64,000 bases of DNA, taken from assembly GCA_036877525.1 (NCBI GenBank), contig JAZGTH010000008.1, forward strand, positions 6,072,501-6,136,500. Reading direction: 5' to 3'. Positions within the stretch are counted from its first letter, which is position 1, and every line of letters starts with the position of its first letter. The notes beneath the pieces were generated by a model that was not told where the DNA came from, did no database searches, and saw nothing but the letters and a program-made list of their open reading frames with translations. Shown piece by piece: positions 1-12,559 of this stretch. Origin of the DNA: Chromobotia macracanthus. Its lineage: Eukaryota > Chordata > Actinopteri > Cypriniformes > Botiidae. The translations under genes and the position numbers were made by a program.

Positions 1-1927
1 ACGCACAAGAGGGGTGTTGTAGAAAAGACCGTAGTGCATTTTTGGGAGAAAAGAGAAAAATGTGTCTTTGAAACACTCCGGCAAAAAATATGAAAATATG
101 AAAGCAGAAATTTGTGGAAAAAGCAAAGCGATATACCGTAAAAGTCCTTTACCCCTTTGGAGTCAAAGGTTTTGAGGTGAATGATGTCATAATTGGAGCC
201 TGCCATATTTCCCTGAACAGGTCACCATATCCATACACACTCTGATAGACAAAGCAAAGCAAAATTCACTTTACATTCACATTTAATTCATTTTTGGAAA
301 TTCGATGTCTAATGTTTCAATATTTAATTTGGCACACACATTGTTTCATACAAAAAGGCTCCCTCCTCCACACCTCTTACACTGCCCTCTCTTCCTCATC
401 CTTGAAACAGTACCATCTGAACAATAGGCAGGATAAGGTCCCTTTGTAAGTCAATCTATTTTCAGCCCACTGCTTCCTTTTTATCTTTTCAGCAAAACAG
501 CACCTGTAACACAGTAACTTCTATTATTGTGTTCTCAAATCCTGACTACTAACAAAAGTTTGCATCAAAGTTTGTGCAAAACCTAATGATCCATGTTATC
601 CCAAAATGACCTGAGAACATTCTGAAGTTCCAAATGTATGTTTCAATGAAATCCAGGAGATCTGACCTTTTGTACAAAGGAATTAACATGGTCAATGCAA
701 TGTTTGCTTATTTGATTAGTGGCCTAAAAGTAGGTCTTATATTGTCTTTGTTTTTTTAGATTTAAATTATATTCTAGTCACAGACTTACAATTACCGTCT
801 CAGACATTTCAACGCCACTGTATTAGAAAATAGGCAATGTAATAAGCAACACTTACTGTGTCCCACATGACAATGTTTATGTCACGGCTGAAGGAATTGT
901 TGAGATGTTGGGAGATAGAGATAGATTAACAAAGTCACAGAAGTGATGGTACATGTTCACTCCTGCAAAACACCCAGGAAACAAGCACAGAACATTGTTT
1001 TAGTTCACCAAGCTTATGATTCTTAAATTGAAAGGTCCATTAACCCACACAAACAAAAAGATCTCCACCTGCATCCAGCTTCATGAAGATGGTTGGTCTA
1101 TCAATTACATCACAATGCCCATCATCTAGGGGAAAGTCAAGCTCTAAGTATGTCTGTCTCCTATTTTTGAATATATCTGTCTGTTTAAAACTGTTCAAAT
1201 TAAAAATGAAATGTAGGTTTGGACAGGAGTATCTGTATTTCTGACCAATGGCTGATTAGGACAGTGTTCAGGAAATTTATTTCGGTGACCTTTAAATGTT
1301 TCATCTGCCAACTTCAATTGTAAGAAAAATGGATTAACAAATACACAAAAAACAAAAAATACATTTTATGTTATGATATCTCTGTTTTTAATTATTTCTA
1401 GAAAAAATTTTTGAGAGAAACAGGGAGCTATTCAGACAAAAGTTCTCCACTCTCTAGACCAAAACAGCTTCACATTTTCCTTGACCTCCAACGACCCCAG
1501 TTGGGGTTACTGACCTTTCATTCCTCAGAGTTTGTGGCCCTACAGAACCTCATGTGACTGGAGCACCTCAGAGAAAAATCTCTCTTCAAAAAATTAATCT
1601 GGCAATATAAACTTGTATTTGTATGTCAGTTCATAGGATTGTTAGAACATGTTGAGGTGAAATGAAACAGTTATTAAAACATCATAACATTCAAACATTC
1701 CATGTCATTAACAAAAGTAAATAACTTACTTTAAAAGGGCAAAGCGTATCCTCTTTGCAAAGCTTGGTCACACGTTTGTTGTTGTACAGAAAGAAAAGGG
1801 TATGCTGCTGAGGCAGTGCCAGGCTGCTGTAGTCAAACTGTGGTCTGTGGCTGGTGTACTGGCCACCGCCTGTGGTGGAGATGGTTTTATAAGTACAGAC
1901 CAGGCACAGAGCTACCAGCAGAAGCAT
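1..1927 (-). pseudogene. eogt: eogt (EGF-domain O-GlcNAc transferase) copy, decayed, 5' part only
   Basis: EOGT is the ER-lumen enzyme that adds O-GlcNAc to EGF repeats. The first coding exon (1731-1927) is open: signal peptide MLLLVALCLVC, then the family stretch FDYSSLALPQQH...LFFLYNN and a donor GTAAGT. Further exons are recognisable: about 1069-1160 (FPLDDGHCDVIDRPT.FMKLDAG, intact), about 850-970 (VNMYHHFCDF...), and 1-241 (YGYGDLF, HLKTFDSK, then MHYGLFYNTPLV after a possible 77-nt intron). The body is broken. The segment at 1530-1574 (RCSSHMRFCRATN) runs into a stop at 1518-1520 and is degenerate beyond it. The exon carrying the CWGYE region is absent from the roughly 155 bp between 1575 and 1730. 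About 2 extra bases lie near 912-925, and about 4 bases are missing near 192-199, each shifting frame. I read it as a pseudogene; assembly error cannot explain the missing exon. The 3' half lies outside the window. Confidence 0.72.
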
Positions 1928-3170
1928 AGTCCCTCAAACCACATGGAAGGGACCACAGTCAGCCGCCTACAATCATTTATGAGGAAAGAGAGAGACAGAG
2001 AGAGCATGCAAGGGTGTTTAGAAAAAGAAAAGAAGTGACTAAGGGGGAGGGCCCTCATTTAGTAGGAAGTGCAGGGGAAAGAGAGTAGGAAATAAAGTTT
2101 TAATGGTCATAACTTAGTTCTTTGTCTTCATTTAGTGCTCAATTGAACATAAGCACTTATATTCTCTGGTGATTTATACTGCTTTTATAAAGCAAGCTTA
2201 CTTGACATGTGCATGCAGCTGTCGCAGAAAATGTGGAAGCAGCATATAAAGCTGCAGGGTTTCCTTCACCCCACTGCCTTAAAAGAAGGAAGTGCCAAGA
2301 ACTCTTGTCAGGAACTATGGTGTTCTCCTCCATACAAATGGTGGTTTAAATAAATTGTGCCAGAAACATCCTCTATTTTTGTGATAACCATTATTTAACA
2401 ACATGTAGAAGTTTACCAGAGCAATACTACAAATACTTAAGCGATTGTTAGTGCTAAACAAATCATGTATTCACTTTCATACAATGCAGGAATCTTTAAA
2501 CAATTTTTTACTTTTCTTCTTTGATGACCATGCTGCATAATACAAAGTTACTACAGTTGTATATTAATAACAATAACTGTAGTAAACAACTATGCTAAGT
2601 TTTTGTAAAAAAAAAAAGACAAAACAATGATATCTTGACTTGTAATTATGACAAAGTAATATTACATAATTAAAGCCCGTGTGAAAATACACACGCACAG
2701 TGTGCAATGTTAGATGGGATGTTAAGTCAGTTAACATCTCTAATGCGATCTGTCTGGATGGAGTAGATCGGATAGATGAACAAAGACTCACTGTTTATCA
2801 CTGTTTTTTGAAGCAGCTACAATTCCACAGAAATATCAATAAACATGCTGGACTTCAGAAACTTTTACTAAGCCACACTTTACCATTAAATTCAAAATAG
2901 AAAGGTCTTTGAAAGCAGGCCTAACCTGTGATTCTCAGATGCACCAAAACACAATGCCATTATAAAACATTTGTATAATCTTTGTATATTTGTATAAAAC
3001 ATGTTTAATTAACACATAATACAATACTAATAGCAATACTAATACAAACTGAGATGTGGACTAAGCTACTAGCTGTCCCACCATCAGATATATCAGCTGC
3101 CTTTACTGCTGCAATATATATCAATTAAAGAAATAATAGTCACAGTGCTTACAATAAATATGTGCTTACC

Positions 3171-3300
3171 TCTTGGTGAAATTAAGAAGAGGCAGAGGGT
3201 GCACTGAGGGACGAAGTCGCCATGTAACTGGAAACTATCACGTGTTACTGTTATTAACCGCAAGATGGCGCAGTAGATATTAACTTTACAATGCTTAAAA
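3171..3300 (-). promoter_or_regulatory. putative eogt 5' non-coding exon and promoter
   Basis: On the minus strand a sequence ending ...CACCAAGAG is followed by a consensus donor GTAAGCAC (intron begins at about 3170), so a 5' UTR exon probably lies just to the right. An AAGATGGCGC motif (YY1-like) sits near 3262-3272 on the plus strand, as in many TATA-less promoters. The start site is inferred only. Between 1928 and 3170 I see nothing but AT-rich intron. Confidence 0.35.
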
Positions 3301-3377
3301 CTTGCATGACGTAAACATGCATAGGTAACTACGCAAGAAATACAGAAATTAGTCTGTCCAATATTTTTTTTTTGTAC

Positions 3378-3383
3378 TTTATT
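3378..3383 (-). other. poly(A) signal of tmf1
   Basis: AATAAA on the minus strand (TTTATT on plus), about 700 bases beyond the tmf1 stop at 4083-4085. This makes 3360-4082 the likely tmf1 3' UTR. No other coding exon is visible between 3300 and 4082. Confidence 0.5.
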
Positions 3384-4082
3384 TACACATGTGCATTAAA
3401 CTGGAGCTACAAATGCCACCTTAGACCTTCCTAACTGTAACCAATGACAGAGATCTTATCTCATAGAAAATGACAGTAAAACAATTTCCTGCAAAACCTC
3501 CTCACAAGCTTAATCAACATGAGGATAAAAGATAAATGAGTGCAAATCTTTGAAGTCAAGTAAGAGGGTTGTGGGAACAGACGTCAGAATGTGTGGTACC
3601 CTGGAGCGATCTGGAAAACACACTTACTTGTTTTAACTACGTAAGGAGATGGGTGACAGTAGTTTAACTGATTGCCAGTAAGATTTGCACCACAAAGAGA
3701 AGATCACAGGACATCCGTATAAAATCACAAATAATTATTCTGGTCCAGCCACATAAATAAAGTCTGGACTCCCACTTCATTGTGCAAATTCAGGTATAAA
3801 TCATATCTATACACTGGTAGATAAAGTCATCTATGTAATTTTTTTAACCAGATATGATTATTAATTCAATAATGTTTAAAATAAAACCCTGCAACCGTAA
3901 GAGGAATCAGGCTTTAAATACCTTTATCAATGACTCTTCAAACATGTTGAATGAACTCTTTTCTTAGAAAAATCTTTTAAATTGCTTAGTCTTTTATGAC
4001 TAATGCTTTGAGATGTGCAACGGTAAAAGAAATAACTCCTTCTGCTGTAAAGCTCTGTTTACAGCCATTGAGTCTGTTTGTA

Positions 4083-7000
4083 TTATTTTTGATTTTTTAA
4101 CAGTTCATCAATCTGTATTTTGTACATGTTCTTCACATCCTCCAGGTCCAGGCGCAGTTCTTCTGCTTCTTCTGCCTTCTCTCCATACATCTGCAAGATT
4201 GTGTTGTGCCTCTGCTCCAGGTCCTGCAATACAGACAAGTATCTGGTCAGTCTTTAAAAAGACAAATATTCTATACTATCCTGTACCATATATCATTGTG
4301 TTTGTTAGACCAGCAGTAACATGGCTTGACACTATGAAATATGGTAAATATTAACCCTTAACCAAGACATAATATTAAGTACTAAATTATAAATAAATCT
4401 TTTTCATTAAAACATAACAGCCTATATTTCTGTGTCAAAACGGAAAAGACTCTCTATGGAAAAATAATACAGGAATATGGAATTATCATGAGTAAATACA
4501 TAACTGAAAAGGTGAATTATTCCTATAATAGTTTTAAAGCTTTTTTCACCTTCAGTTGTACTTTCAGTCTAGGAATCTCCTTCACTTTACTCTCCAAATC
4601 ATCGTTCTGATTGGTCAATCGCACTAGCTCTTCTGCCATCACAGTGCGGCTTCTCTCTAGACTGGCAATTTCCATCTGAGCATTGAGGATCATAAAATGC
4701 AGTGACAGTGTATCCAAAACATGAATGACTCTTTTTGTTATATTTAGCAACTGTTTATGAACACTTCTGTTATTAAACACTGAAAAAGAATCAATGTAAA
4801 TTCAGAATCTTTTAAAATATGGAGGATGTCAAACTACAAACTACAAAGTTGAACCGCATTCACCTGCAGCTGGGTTATCTCGCCCTCTCTGAGTTTTAAC
4901 TGAGACTGCAGGCTCTCAATTACACTGGATCCACCACCCATCCGAGCCACCTCGTACAGGTTAGACCCACTGATGGTCATCGTGCTGAAAGAATGGTCAA
5001 GAGAATCCTCCTGCTGAACAAAGCAGAGCAGTCAACGCAATGCTAAACTCACTCTGTCAATGACGTAGGAGATGATTTTACCTGTGAGTACAGGGAGGAG
5101 TGTAAGCCAGCATGTTCGGCCCCACTGACGGAACTGGAGCGGGACAGTGAAGGTGTAGAGGATGCTGGAGCTTCACTCACAGAAAGACTCAGAGACTTCC
5201 TCTCCTGAAGATACAGAAACACAGAGACATGAGACTCACTTCACATGAAGTATAATACACAGCATGGCCTTCGGTAAGTCTATTCTTACCTCCATAAAGC
5301 TAACAGTCAGTTATTCATAATATGTAAAGATTACTTTAATTGTAATGGGAAAGAATAATAAATGAGACAGAATGTTATACAGGACAAACCTTCTCTTTAA
5401 GAGCCTCTTGTGCAAGATAACATTTTTTCTTCTCTTGTTCCACCTTCATTTTTTCCATTTCCAGCTGGTTGGTAAGTAGCAACTAAACAGGACCAAGTGA
5501 TGCAGACAATGATAATGAGTGTGTGTATAGCCATACTATTTGTGTGTGCATTGCTTAAATTATGACTAGGGCAAACCCAGCACCTTTTCCTTCTTGGCCT
5601 CCTCTAGTATTCGTGTGTGTTCCCCTTTAAGATTATCCAGTTCCACATGCTCTCTACACATGAAGAAATCAGTGTGATAGTACAATAAGTGTATTATATT
5701 TAAGCATACATATTCCTACACACACACTACTGTATCTTAAAAGTTGAATACACATATGTATGCACATATGTACACCTATTAACTCACACACTGTTGCTAG
5801 AGAGGGCTGATTTATTCATTTTATTACTTATTATGTTTTTTTGGAATTTTAAAATATAATTTTACATAATAAAATATAATAAAATGTTAAAATATAATAA
5901 TTTTTCAAAAACACCATCCTTCATACCTGCTAAAGTCATCCTCTAATTTTTCCCTCCGCATCCTCTCAGCATCCAGATGACCCTGCAGACGTCCTTTCTC
6001 CTGCCTCAACAGGGAATTCTGGGATTCTAACGATGCAATCTGAGCTCTGATGGCTAGAAGCTCCTCTGTAGCCGAGCGTTCTTTCTCCACGGAAACAGCA
6101 AGTTGGGCTTGAGCATCAGCTGAGAAAAGAGAATAAGAGAATAGCACTACTTCAAACAACAGATAACAAACATCCCCACAGCTGAATGTTGTATGTGGTT
6201 TGTTGTTTGGGTCACTAGATTTGAGGGAATGAGGTGAGCAAGTCTCACCTAAGCGGTCAGAGATGTTCTTTTCCAGTTTTTCCCATGATGCTGTCTGGGC
6301 CCCCAGTGTGGCCTGGAGGTTCTCTATCTGCCGAAGAAGGGGCCGTGTTGCTGAGGTAACACTTTGGCTGAGCTCCTGGTTCCTGGTCTCCGCTTCTTGT
6401 AACCTCTGTCAGGGAACAAAAATGCAGCATAAACAAATCATCACCATCAGCTAAATATATCAAATATGTAAATATATATAGTGTTTCTACAACTCAGCTG
6501 GTAGAGCATTGCGTTAGCAACACAAAGGTTGTGGGTTTGATTCCCAGGGAACACATGCACTGACAAAATGTATAACTTGAATGTACTGGATAAACTATCC
6601 TACTCTGGATCTGTGTCTGCCAAATGCATAAATGTAAATAAATAATGTAAATAAATAATGTAATGTAAATATGAAAATAAATCAATATGCACAAATTGTA
6701 AAACAGAAACCTCTATGTTTAAGACAGTAGTCTTTTGCTCCCTAAATCTGAGAGACACTTCTTTTAACAAAAAGAAAGCAAAATTCTTGAGCTTGATGAA
6801 CATGTAAAGCAGTTTGCCTGTAAGATTCTAAATAATTAGTTGACAACAAGTGATATGGCATTGACATGATGTTCTTGTTACCTGCTGCAGCTCACTGATC
6901 TCCTCCCTCAGGTAATCTTCCTTCTTGGCCTGCTGCTGTTCAGCCCTCTGAAGAGCTAACCTCAGATCTGCCACCTTAAACAATAAATCATGTGAAACAT

Positions 7001-10000
7001 GGGCATAAAATTAATCAGCAACTAGTTTGAAACTAGTTAAGTAACCCAATTTCCTAGAATCAAAGTCCAAAAGTTCTTCAAATATTTAACAAGTACCAAA
7101 TATTCAAACATGACTGGTAATACAAAAATATTCACCTGATTGGCTAGAGCCTCTTGCTGGAGGCGGGACTCTTCTTGGGCTTTCTCCAATGCCAGGCTCA
7201 GTTCTTCTTTCGCCTGCACCTCTCTGCTCAACGCTAGCTCCTGGGCCTCACTATCCTTAGTGGCATTGGCTTTATGCAGCTCTGCCAACTCCCTAAACAA
7301 AATGAACCATATTATCAGCCAGTTCGAAGGAACAGAGAAGATCCATGGCCAAACTACGTTTTTTAAAGAAATCTAAGAGAATTTACTTGTAGGAACTGTC
7401 CAGGGCTGCTTCTAAACTGCGGTTCTTCTCCTGAAGCTCCTCATTGCTGGTCTGCAGTCTGCTCAATTCCTTCTCCTGGTGCTCGACCACAGCATTTAAC
7501 TTCTTGATGTTTTCTCTGTGCTGTTTTTCTACTTCCTCCTTACCATCCAGGACCTACATACACCACACACAAACCTCTGAATTCTCTTCTCATTCTGCTG
7601 ACATGTGATATCACCTGAACAACTGGTTCACACTCATGTCTTAGGACTGAAGGTCCCTCTCACCTGCTGCAGGTTTTTAAGTTCCTCCTCCTGTTCTTTA
7701 AGTTTTCTGCTCTGTTTGGTAATCTGTGCATCACTCTCTTTTTCTTTCGCACGCAGTTTTTTTATTATGTTGGAGTGCTGCAACTGTTGCTTGGACAGTT
7801 TCTCACCTGATCAAACCAGGAAAAGGAAACAAAAGAAAACAGACACACTTTCAACAATGAACCGGACCTTTCCAGGATTACACAGTAAATGTTTTATCTT
7901 GATATTATGACCTTAATGTAAATATTGTAGAATTACAAGGTCAGAACAATCACCTTCTTCAAGAAGCTCTCGAATCTGCTCCTCCTTCTCTTTTATCAGT
8001 TCCAGAGTTTCATTTGAATTTAATCTGCTTGCCAGTTCTTCTCTGAGGCTTTTAATTTCCTGTTGCCGTGAAATATGATGCATTTGAATGTCAACAAGAT
8101 TATGTTTCTGATCATGAAACACTTCATTTAACATCTCACAAAAATTATTATACTGGTATACAAAAGTACACACAATGTTCTGTCATGCTACAAAATAAGA
8201 CAAAAACTGGCAATTTTAAGAACGTGAAGGCAACTGTAAGAAATAAAAACCTTTTTGGCGATGTCTCTCTCTTTGCAGGCAAACTGAGCCTTCCTCTCAG
8301 TTTCTGCAATGCGCTGAGCAAACTCATCTTTTAAAGACTGAACAGTGGAGCTTTCTTCCTTCAGGCTAATCATCTCACTGTGGAACAAAGACTTGTTAAC
8401 GCTGATTCACCAAAAGTTTATAATAAGACTGTGTGGACATTGTTCAGTGAAACGTTTTAAACTGAACGAGATTCCATACCCTCACAACAGCAGTAATAAC
8501 CCACGATCCTGACAACATGCAAAGAATATAGTCTCAGGGATAATCTGTAGTTACCAATAATTTTCATTCCATTTGGTTTAGGATTTTTCATGCTATGGAA
8601 ATGCTGCAATGCATAGACATAATGTCTGTCAAAATGACTAGTTCCCAGTTATCTTTTTGTCTACTAACAGTCTGTTAACACATTTTTTCTCAAGGTGGGT
8701 AAATATTATTTCTGCCTCCATCTGTTTCTATGCCCTAGTTAACTATTGCAGCCATTAATCTTTCAAGCAAACACTTCAGCAGAGAGTTTTGGAGCACATG
8801 TTCCTCAACTCACTCTTTGATATTGTCACACTCCTCCTCAAGTCTGGCCTTGTGTTTACTGACAGCAAGTAACTGTGATTCTCTCTTCTCTAGTCGGCTT
8901 GAGAGCTCCTCAATTATCTGGGGAGAGCCGAAAAACAAAACAAACAAATAAAAACCATGTTGTACCATGTTGTATTAATTTAAAATAATTACCATAATTA
9001 CCATCACACAAATATATTTAGTAGTAAATCCAACCTTTTGGAGCTCCAAAATCTGACTGCCTGAAGGTCCTTGTTTTTCCTCAGTTGTCAGTGAGGTTAC
9101 AGTTTCATCTGCATCTGTTTTTTGGCTGGTCAGCGTAAGGTCCGTCTCAAGCTCTTGGTCGCCTTCCTGTAGCTCATCCGTCTGCTCACAGTTCACTGGC
9201 GTTGCACTCCGCCCACTCTCCTCCATCTCATTGTCATCCAGTGATTGGTCATTCATTGACTCAGTCATACCTTCCTCTTTCTGCCCCTGTTTGGTCTGTG
9301 TGACCGACTGAACAGGAGCAGGCATGGCTCCAGCTGTGATGGAGGCCAAAGTGCGGTTGCCAGGTATCTCATCATCAGAATTCACTTCACTGACGCTGTG
9401 GCTGTCCAAAGACTGCACACTAAACGAGTCGATGCGCTCAAAGGCATCTGAGGAAGAACCACAGCTTTCTGTGAGTTTCGGGTATTCATCCAAACGAGGG
9501 AAGTCAACACATGTCGAAGCAGACAGCAGTTGGAAGGAGCCCTGCATCAGGTGGAGCCCTGCTTTAGCCTCAGCTGTCTCTTGTCTGGAGCCAGCAGAGC
9601 TCTCGCTGAGCACGCTCTCGTGGTCCAAAACCTCTATGTCGCTGGTAGTAGAAGTGCCAGAAGAAAAGGCACTTACAGGAGGTGATGGGGTGTTACTTTG
9701 TCTGTCCTCTGATTTAGTGTCTTTGGATTCTAACAGGATATCTTTTGTTGGCGAGCTTTTGACAGGATTTTTGGTTTCAATGGCCAAAGCAGGTTCTGAG
9801 CTGTCAAAAGCACTGGCAGATTCGGTTTCTGAAGAAGATAATGGTACATTTGTGAGTGTGACATCTGAAGTCAAGCCATCAGATTCTGTCCGGTCCACAC
9901 TGGTCTCCGTTTCCTCAGCGTGCTCTTGTGAAACAGGAGCAATCAATTCTGGTTGTGACTGCACATTTGCTAAGGATGTCTTTTGCTCCAACAGCTCTGT

Positions 10001-11204
10001 CCCAGTTGGTTTTGTCTCAGTGGTTTCCTGACTGCTGCATGTAGTGAGGACCACCTGACCTTGTAAATGAGTGTTAACATTGGTTTTGATTTCCAGTTCT
10101 TTATCCTTGCCTGCTTTTTCCTGTAATCTGCAATTAGACTTGAAAGGCGGTACAGACACCACCTTAGCTTTGCTCACAGTTTGCAAATCTCCATGAGGCA
10201 GAAAGGCACTGAAGAAATCCTCAGATTCATCAAGCACAGTCCGGGTAACAGGCTTAGTGATAGCCTCTGATGATGGGGGGAGAGTTTTAGTACATTCCTC
10301 TGAGGGAGAGTTCCACTGGTTCATACTCCATCCTGTTGATACCAACTTGCCGGGTGCAGCTGAAAAAATGGAAAATTTAACAAAATGCCAGTATAACAGG
10401 CTATTTTTTTTCTCATTTGGGTACATACCATTTTCTACATTAATCACACTACATTTATCTACATTAACAGACTAGGCATAAAACTGCAAAATAACAATAT
10501 ATTTCCATCAAAAATGTAAAAGCTTTTATCTTGGTTGGATAATTATGCTCAGTGCTGGTACAGCAGAGAGTGCTCATAATGCAGTATAGGAATAAACTAC
10601 ATCTGAATATTTATCCTGAATTGTTTAAAAAGCAATAGAAGATTCAAAGAGCAATAAAAAGGAACCAGCCTCACCTTTGTAAACACTCCTAGTCAAAAGA
10701 ACACAAGCCATTGCTTTTTTTTAATTCTTTAATAGCTGATCTACAGTATGCTTTTTTTCTTGAGAAAATGTTTCATGGTATTCCCCCAATCAAAGTCAAA
10801 ATTATTTGGTTGTGAAAGGTTAATGTTATTTTTCAGTTGTGAGAGATTGTCCCTGTCTTGAAAGTTTCATTACTACCTAAGGTTGTATAATTTGTTTTGT
10901 AAACACAGCAGCACGTCATTTATAACATATACATCATTACATCTCCAATGCTTTACTAAAGTGCAGTTACTGTCCATACTTGCACTATCCATCCACTGCG
11001 TCCACACATTTACATGCCCTAACATCCTTTTCTAAACTTTAAATGAAACCATTTAACACCGAACATACCCGAAAAGGTCTGGTCGGTCGTGTCACCCCAC
11101 TGGTCCTCTTCCTGAATGTCCAGAACTCTGTCAATGGATTTCTGAGCAGTTGTCAGAGCTTGTTTGGCAAAACTAGACAAATGGGACGCGTTGAACCAAC
11201 TCAT
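4083..11204 (-). CDS. tmf1: TATA element modulatory factor 1 (TMF1/ARA160), 1136 aa, 17 coding exons
   Basis: This is a Golgi-associated coiled-coil protein: it binds RAB6 and tethers vesicles, and has been described as a TATA-element-binding and androgen-receptor coactivator factor. Coding exons, 5' to 3': 11069-11204, 9035-10359, 8814-8917, 8251-8377, 7954-8059, 7664-7806, 7387-7553, 7136-7292, 6882-6974, 6249-6405, 5927-6119, 5584-5653, 5390-5482, 5082-5204, 4864-5013, 4550-4675, 4083-4223. These sum to 3411 nt in frame. The start MSWFNASHLSSFAKQAL and the end DLEQRHNTILQMYGEKAEEAEELRLDLEDVKNMYK (split here only for recognition) match the vertebrate family; human TMF1 is 1093 aa. The second exon (1325 nt) encodes a low-complexity Ser/Thr/Glu-rich region; residues from about 490 to the end are heptad coiled coil. 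The last ~110 residues are the conserved TMF family C-terminus. The exon 4 donor (GTTTTTATTT) is weak; the others are standard. Confidence 0.93.
6482..6640 (+). mobile_element. tRNA-derived SINE in a tmf1 intron
   Basis: The head has RNA polymerase III promoter boxes: A-box-like CTGGTAGAGCATTG and B-box GGTTTGATTCC. It is followed by the teleost SINE tail ending TCTGCCAAATGCATAAATG and an A/T-rich simple end. It lies in the intron between tmf1 exons 6249-6405 and 6882-6974, antisense to the gene. Degenerate copies occur at 15068-15182, 23938-24072 and (fragment) 56310-56372. Confidence 0.8.
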
Positions 11205-11640
11205 ATTGTTGTCTGTTTGAATGCCAAACGTCTACATACAACAAAACATCCTTAAATCATCCCAGATACAAGCGAGTTTTTTTCCACAAACAGCCCGTGC
11301 AGGTTGATGTCACTCTCTTAGGCCGTTGTCAACATTAGCTTAACAGCTAAAAAAACACTGACACTTCGCTGACAGTCGACATAATCCCGTTTAAAAGCGA
11401 AAAACAATAACAATGGCAGAAAAGCACAAGGCTGTGCTCCATTATATCTTTGTTTATCCTCTGTGTTGAACTTCCCAGCATTGTTTTGTTTGGTTCCTCA
11501 CTTGCTGCTCGCGAACAACTTCCTATCCACGTAGCACTAACGCAGCCTACAGGTGACGTCAGAGTCACGTCACTAGCCTCCCGTGCACCATTTAGCAAAC
11601 GCTATTTCTTTCTTTCAATATTTTCTCAAAATTGATATTA
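11205..11640 (-). promoter_or_regulatory. tmf1 promoter region with a perfect CRE
   Basis: The non-coding stretch upstream of the tmf1 ATG holds a palindromic CREB/ATF site TGACGTCA at 11554-11561, and a second half-like site TCACGTCA at about 11565-11572. No TATA box is evident. The exact start site cannot be read from sequence. Confidence 0.4.
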
Positions 11641-12559
11641 TGTCATATTTATATGAAAAGATCACCTCCTAAATGAAACAGATATTTTTATTACTTAAAA
11701 TAAGAAACCCGGATGGACATTGTAAGTGCATTACTATTCGCTTTTTGCTTATGACCTGCAATGTATTTAAACAGATGTCTGAACATCATGCGGTAACAGG
11801 CCTACATCAACAAAACTGTGGGACACAGATGAATATTTCTTTTAGGTAATTAAATTACATTTTTTATTATAAAATGTATGAATGTAATGTTTATTTTAAA
11901 TATGAAAGTACAGTACTAGAGTGTGATTTTAATAAATAATACAAATGTGTTCTTAAAGCAGGGTTTTTCTGCAAACTATGTGGTGTGGCTTTGTAGAGCA
12001 CTCTGAAGACAGAGACTGTTAGCCAGTCCCAAATTGCCTACCCTACATTTAATGTGTAATGTGTCCAATGTGTCTTAATGAGTAAACGTACTCATAAACC
12101 AGGTAACTGAGGTGATATTTCAACTACTTACTTAGGAAAAGGATTGCAAGATGATTGCAGTACTTGTTTAAAATAACATCTGGTTTTTAATTCAACCATA
12201 AACAATTGTTTCTACAAGACACTGATGAAAGAAACTGTCAGATGGCATTAACGCACAATAACATAATAAATACATACATACATACATAATTTGTATTTAA
12301 AAAAGGAAATTAGATCCACCGAAATGCCTCCATTGCAAAACTATAGCAGTGCAAAACAATGAAACAAGAGACCTCTCCTTTGAGAGATGGACAGACCAAT
12401 AAAAAAATCTAAACACTAAATACAAACCAATACTACTTGAGTTGAGTATGTGCATGTGACGTAACTAATGACATTTACAGACTGCATTTCCAAGGGCGTT
12501 CATTTGGATGACTGCTGCAATAACCACTTATAACTGTTGATTTGAATGAGGCATTTGTC
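11641..12559 (-). other. uba3 3' UTR and intergenic spacer to tmf1
   Basis: No coding exon is visible. Several minus-strand AATAAA hexamers (for example 11687-11692 and 11863-11868) could end uba3 transcripts, which would place the uba3 3' end within a few hundred bases of the tmf1 promoter. A short (CATA)n run lies near 12268-12285. Confidence 0.35.

Noticed and set aside
6494..6560. Possible functional tRNA gene
   Set aside because: The A and B boxes belong to a SINE head; the arms do not form a full cloverleaf and a typical SINE tail follows.
9324..10031. 235-codon plus-strand ORF
   Set aside because: Antisense shadow of the large tmf1 exon 2 (9035-10359), whose minus-strand frame is in phase with the rest of the gene; no domain in the plus frame.
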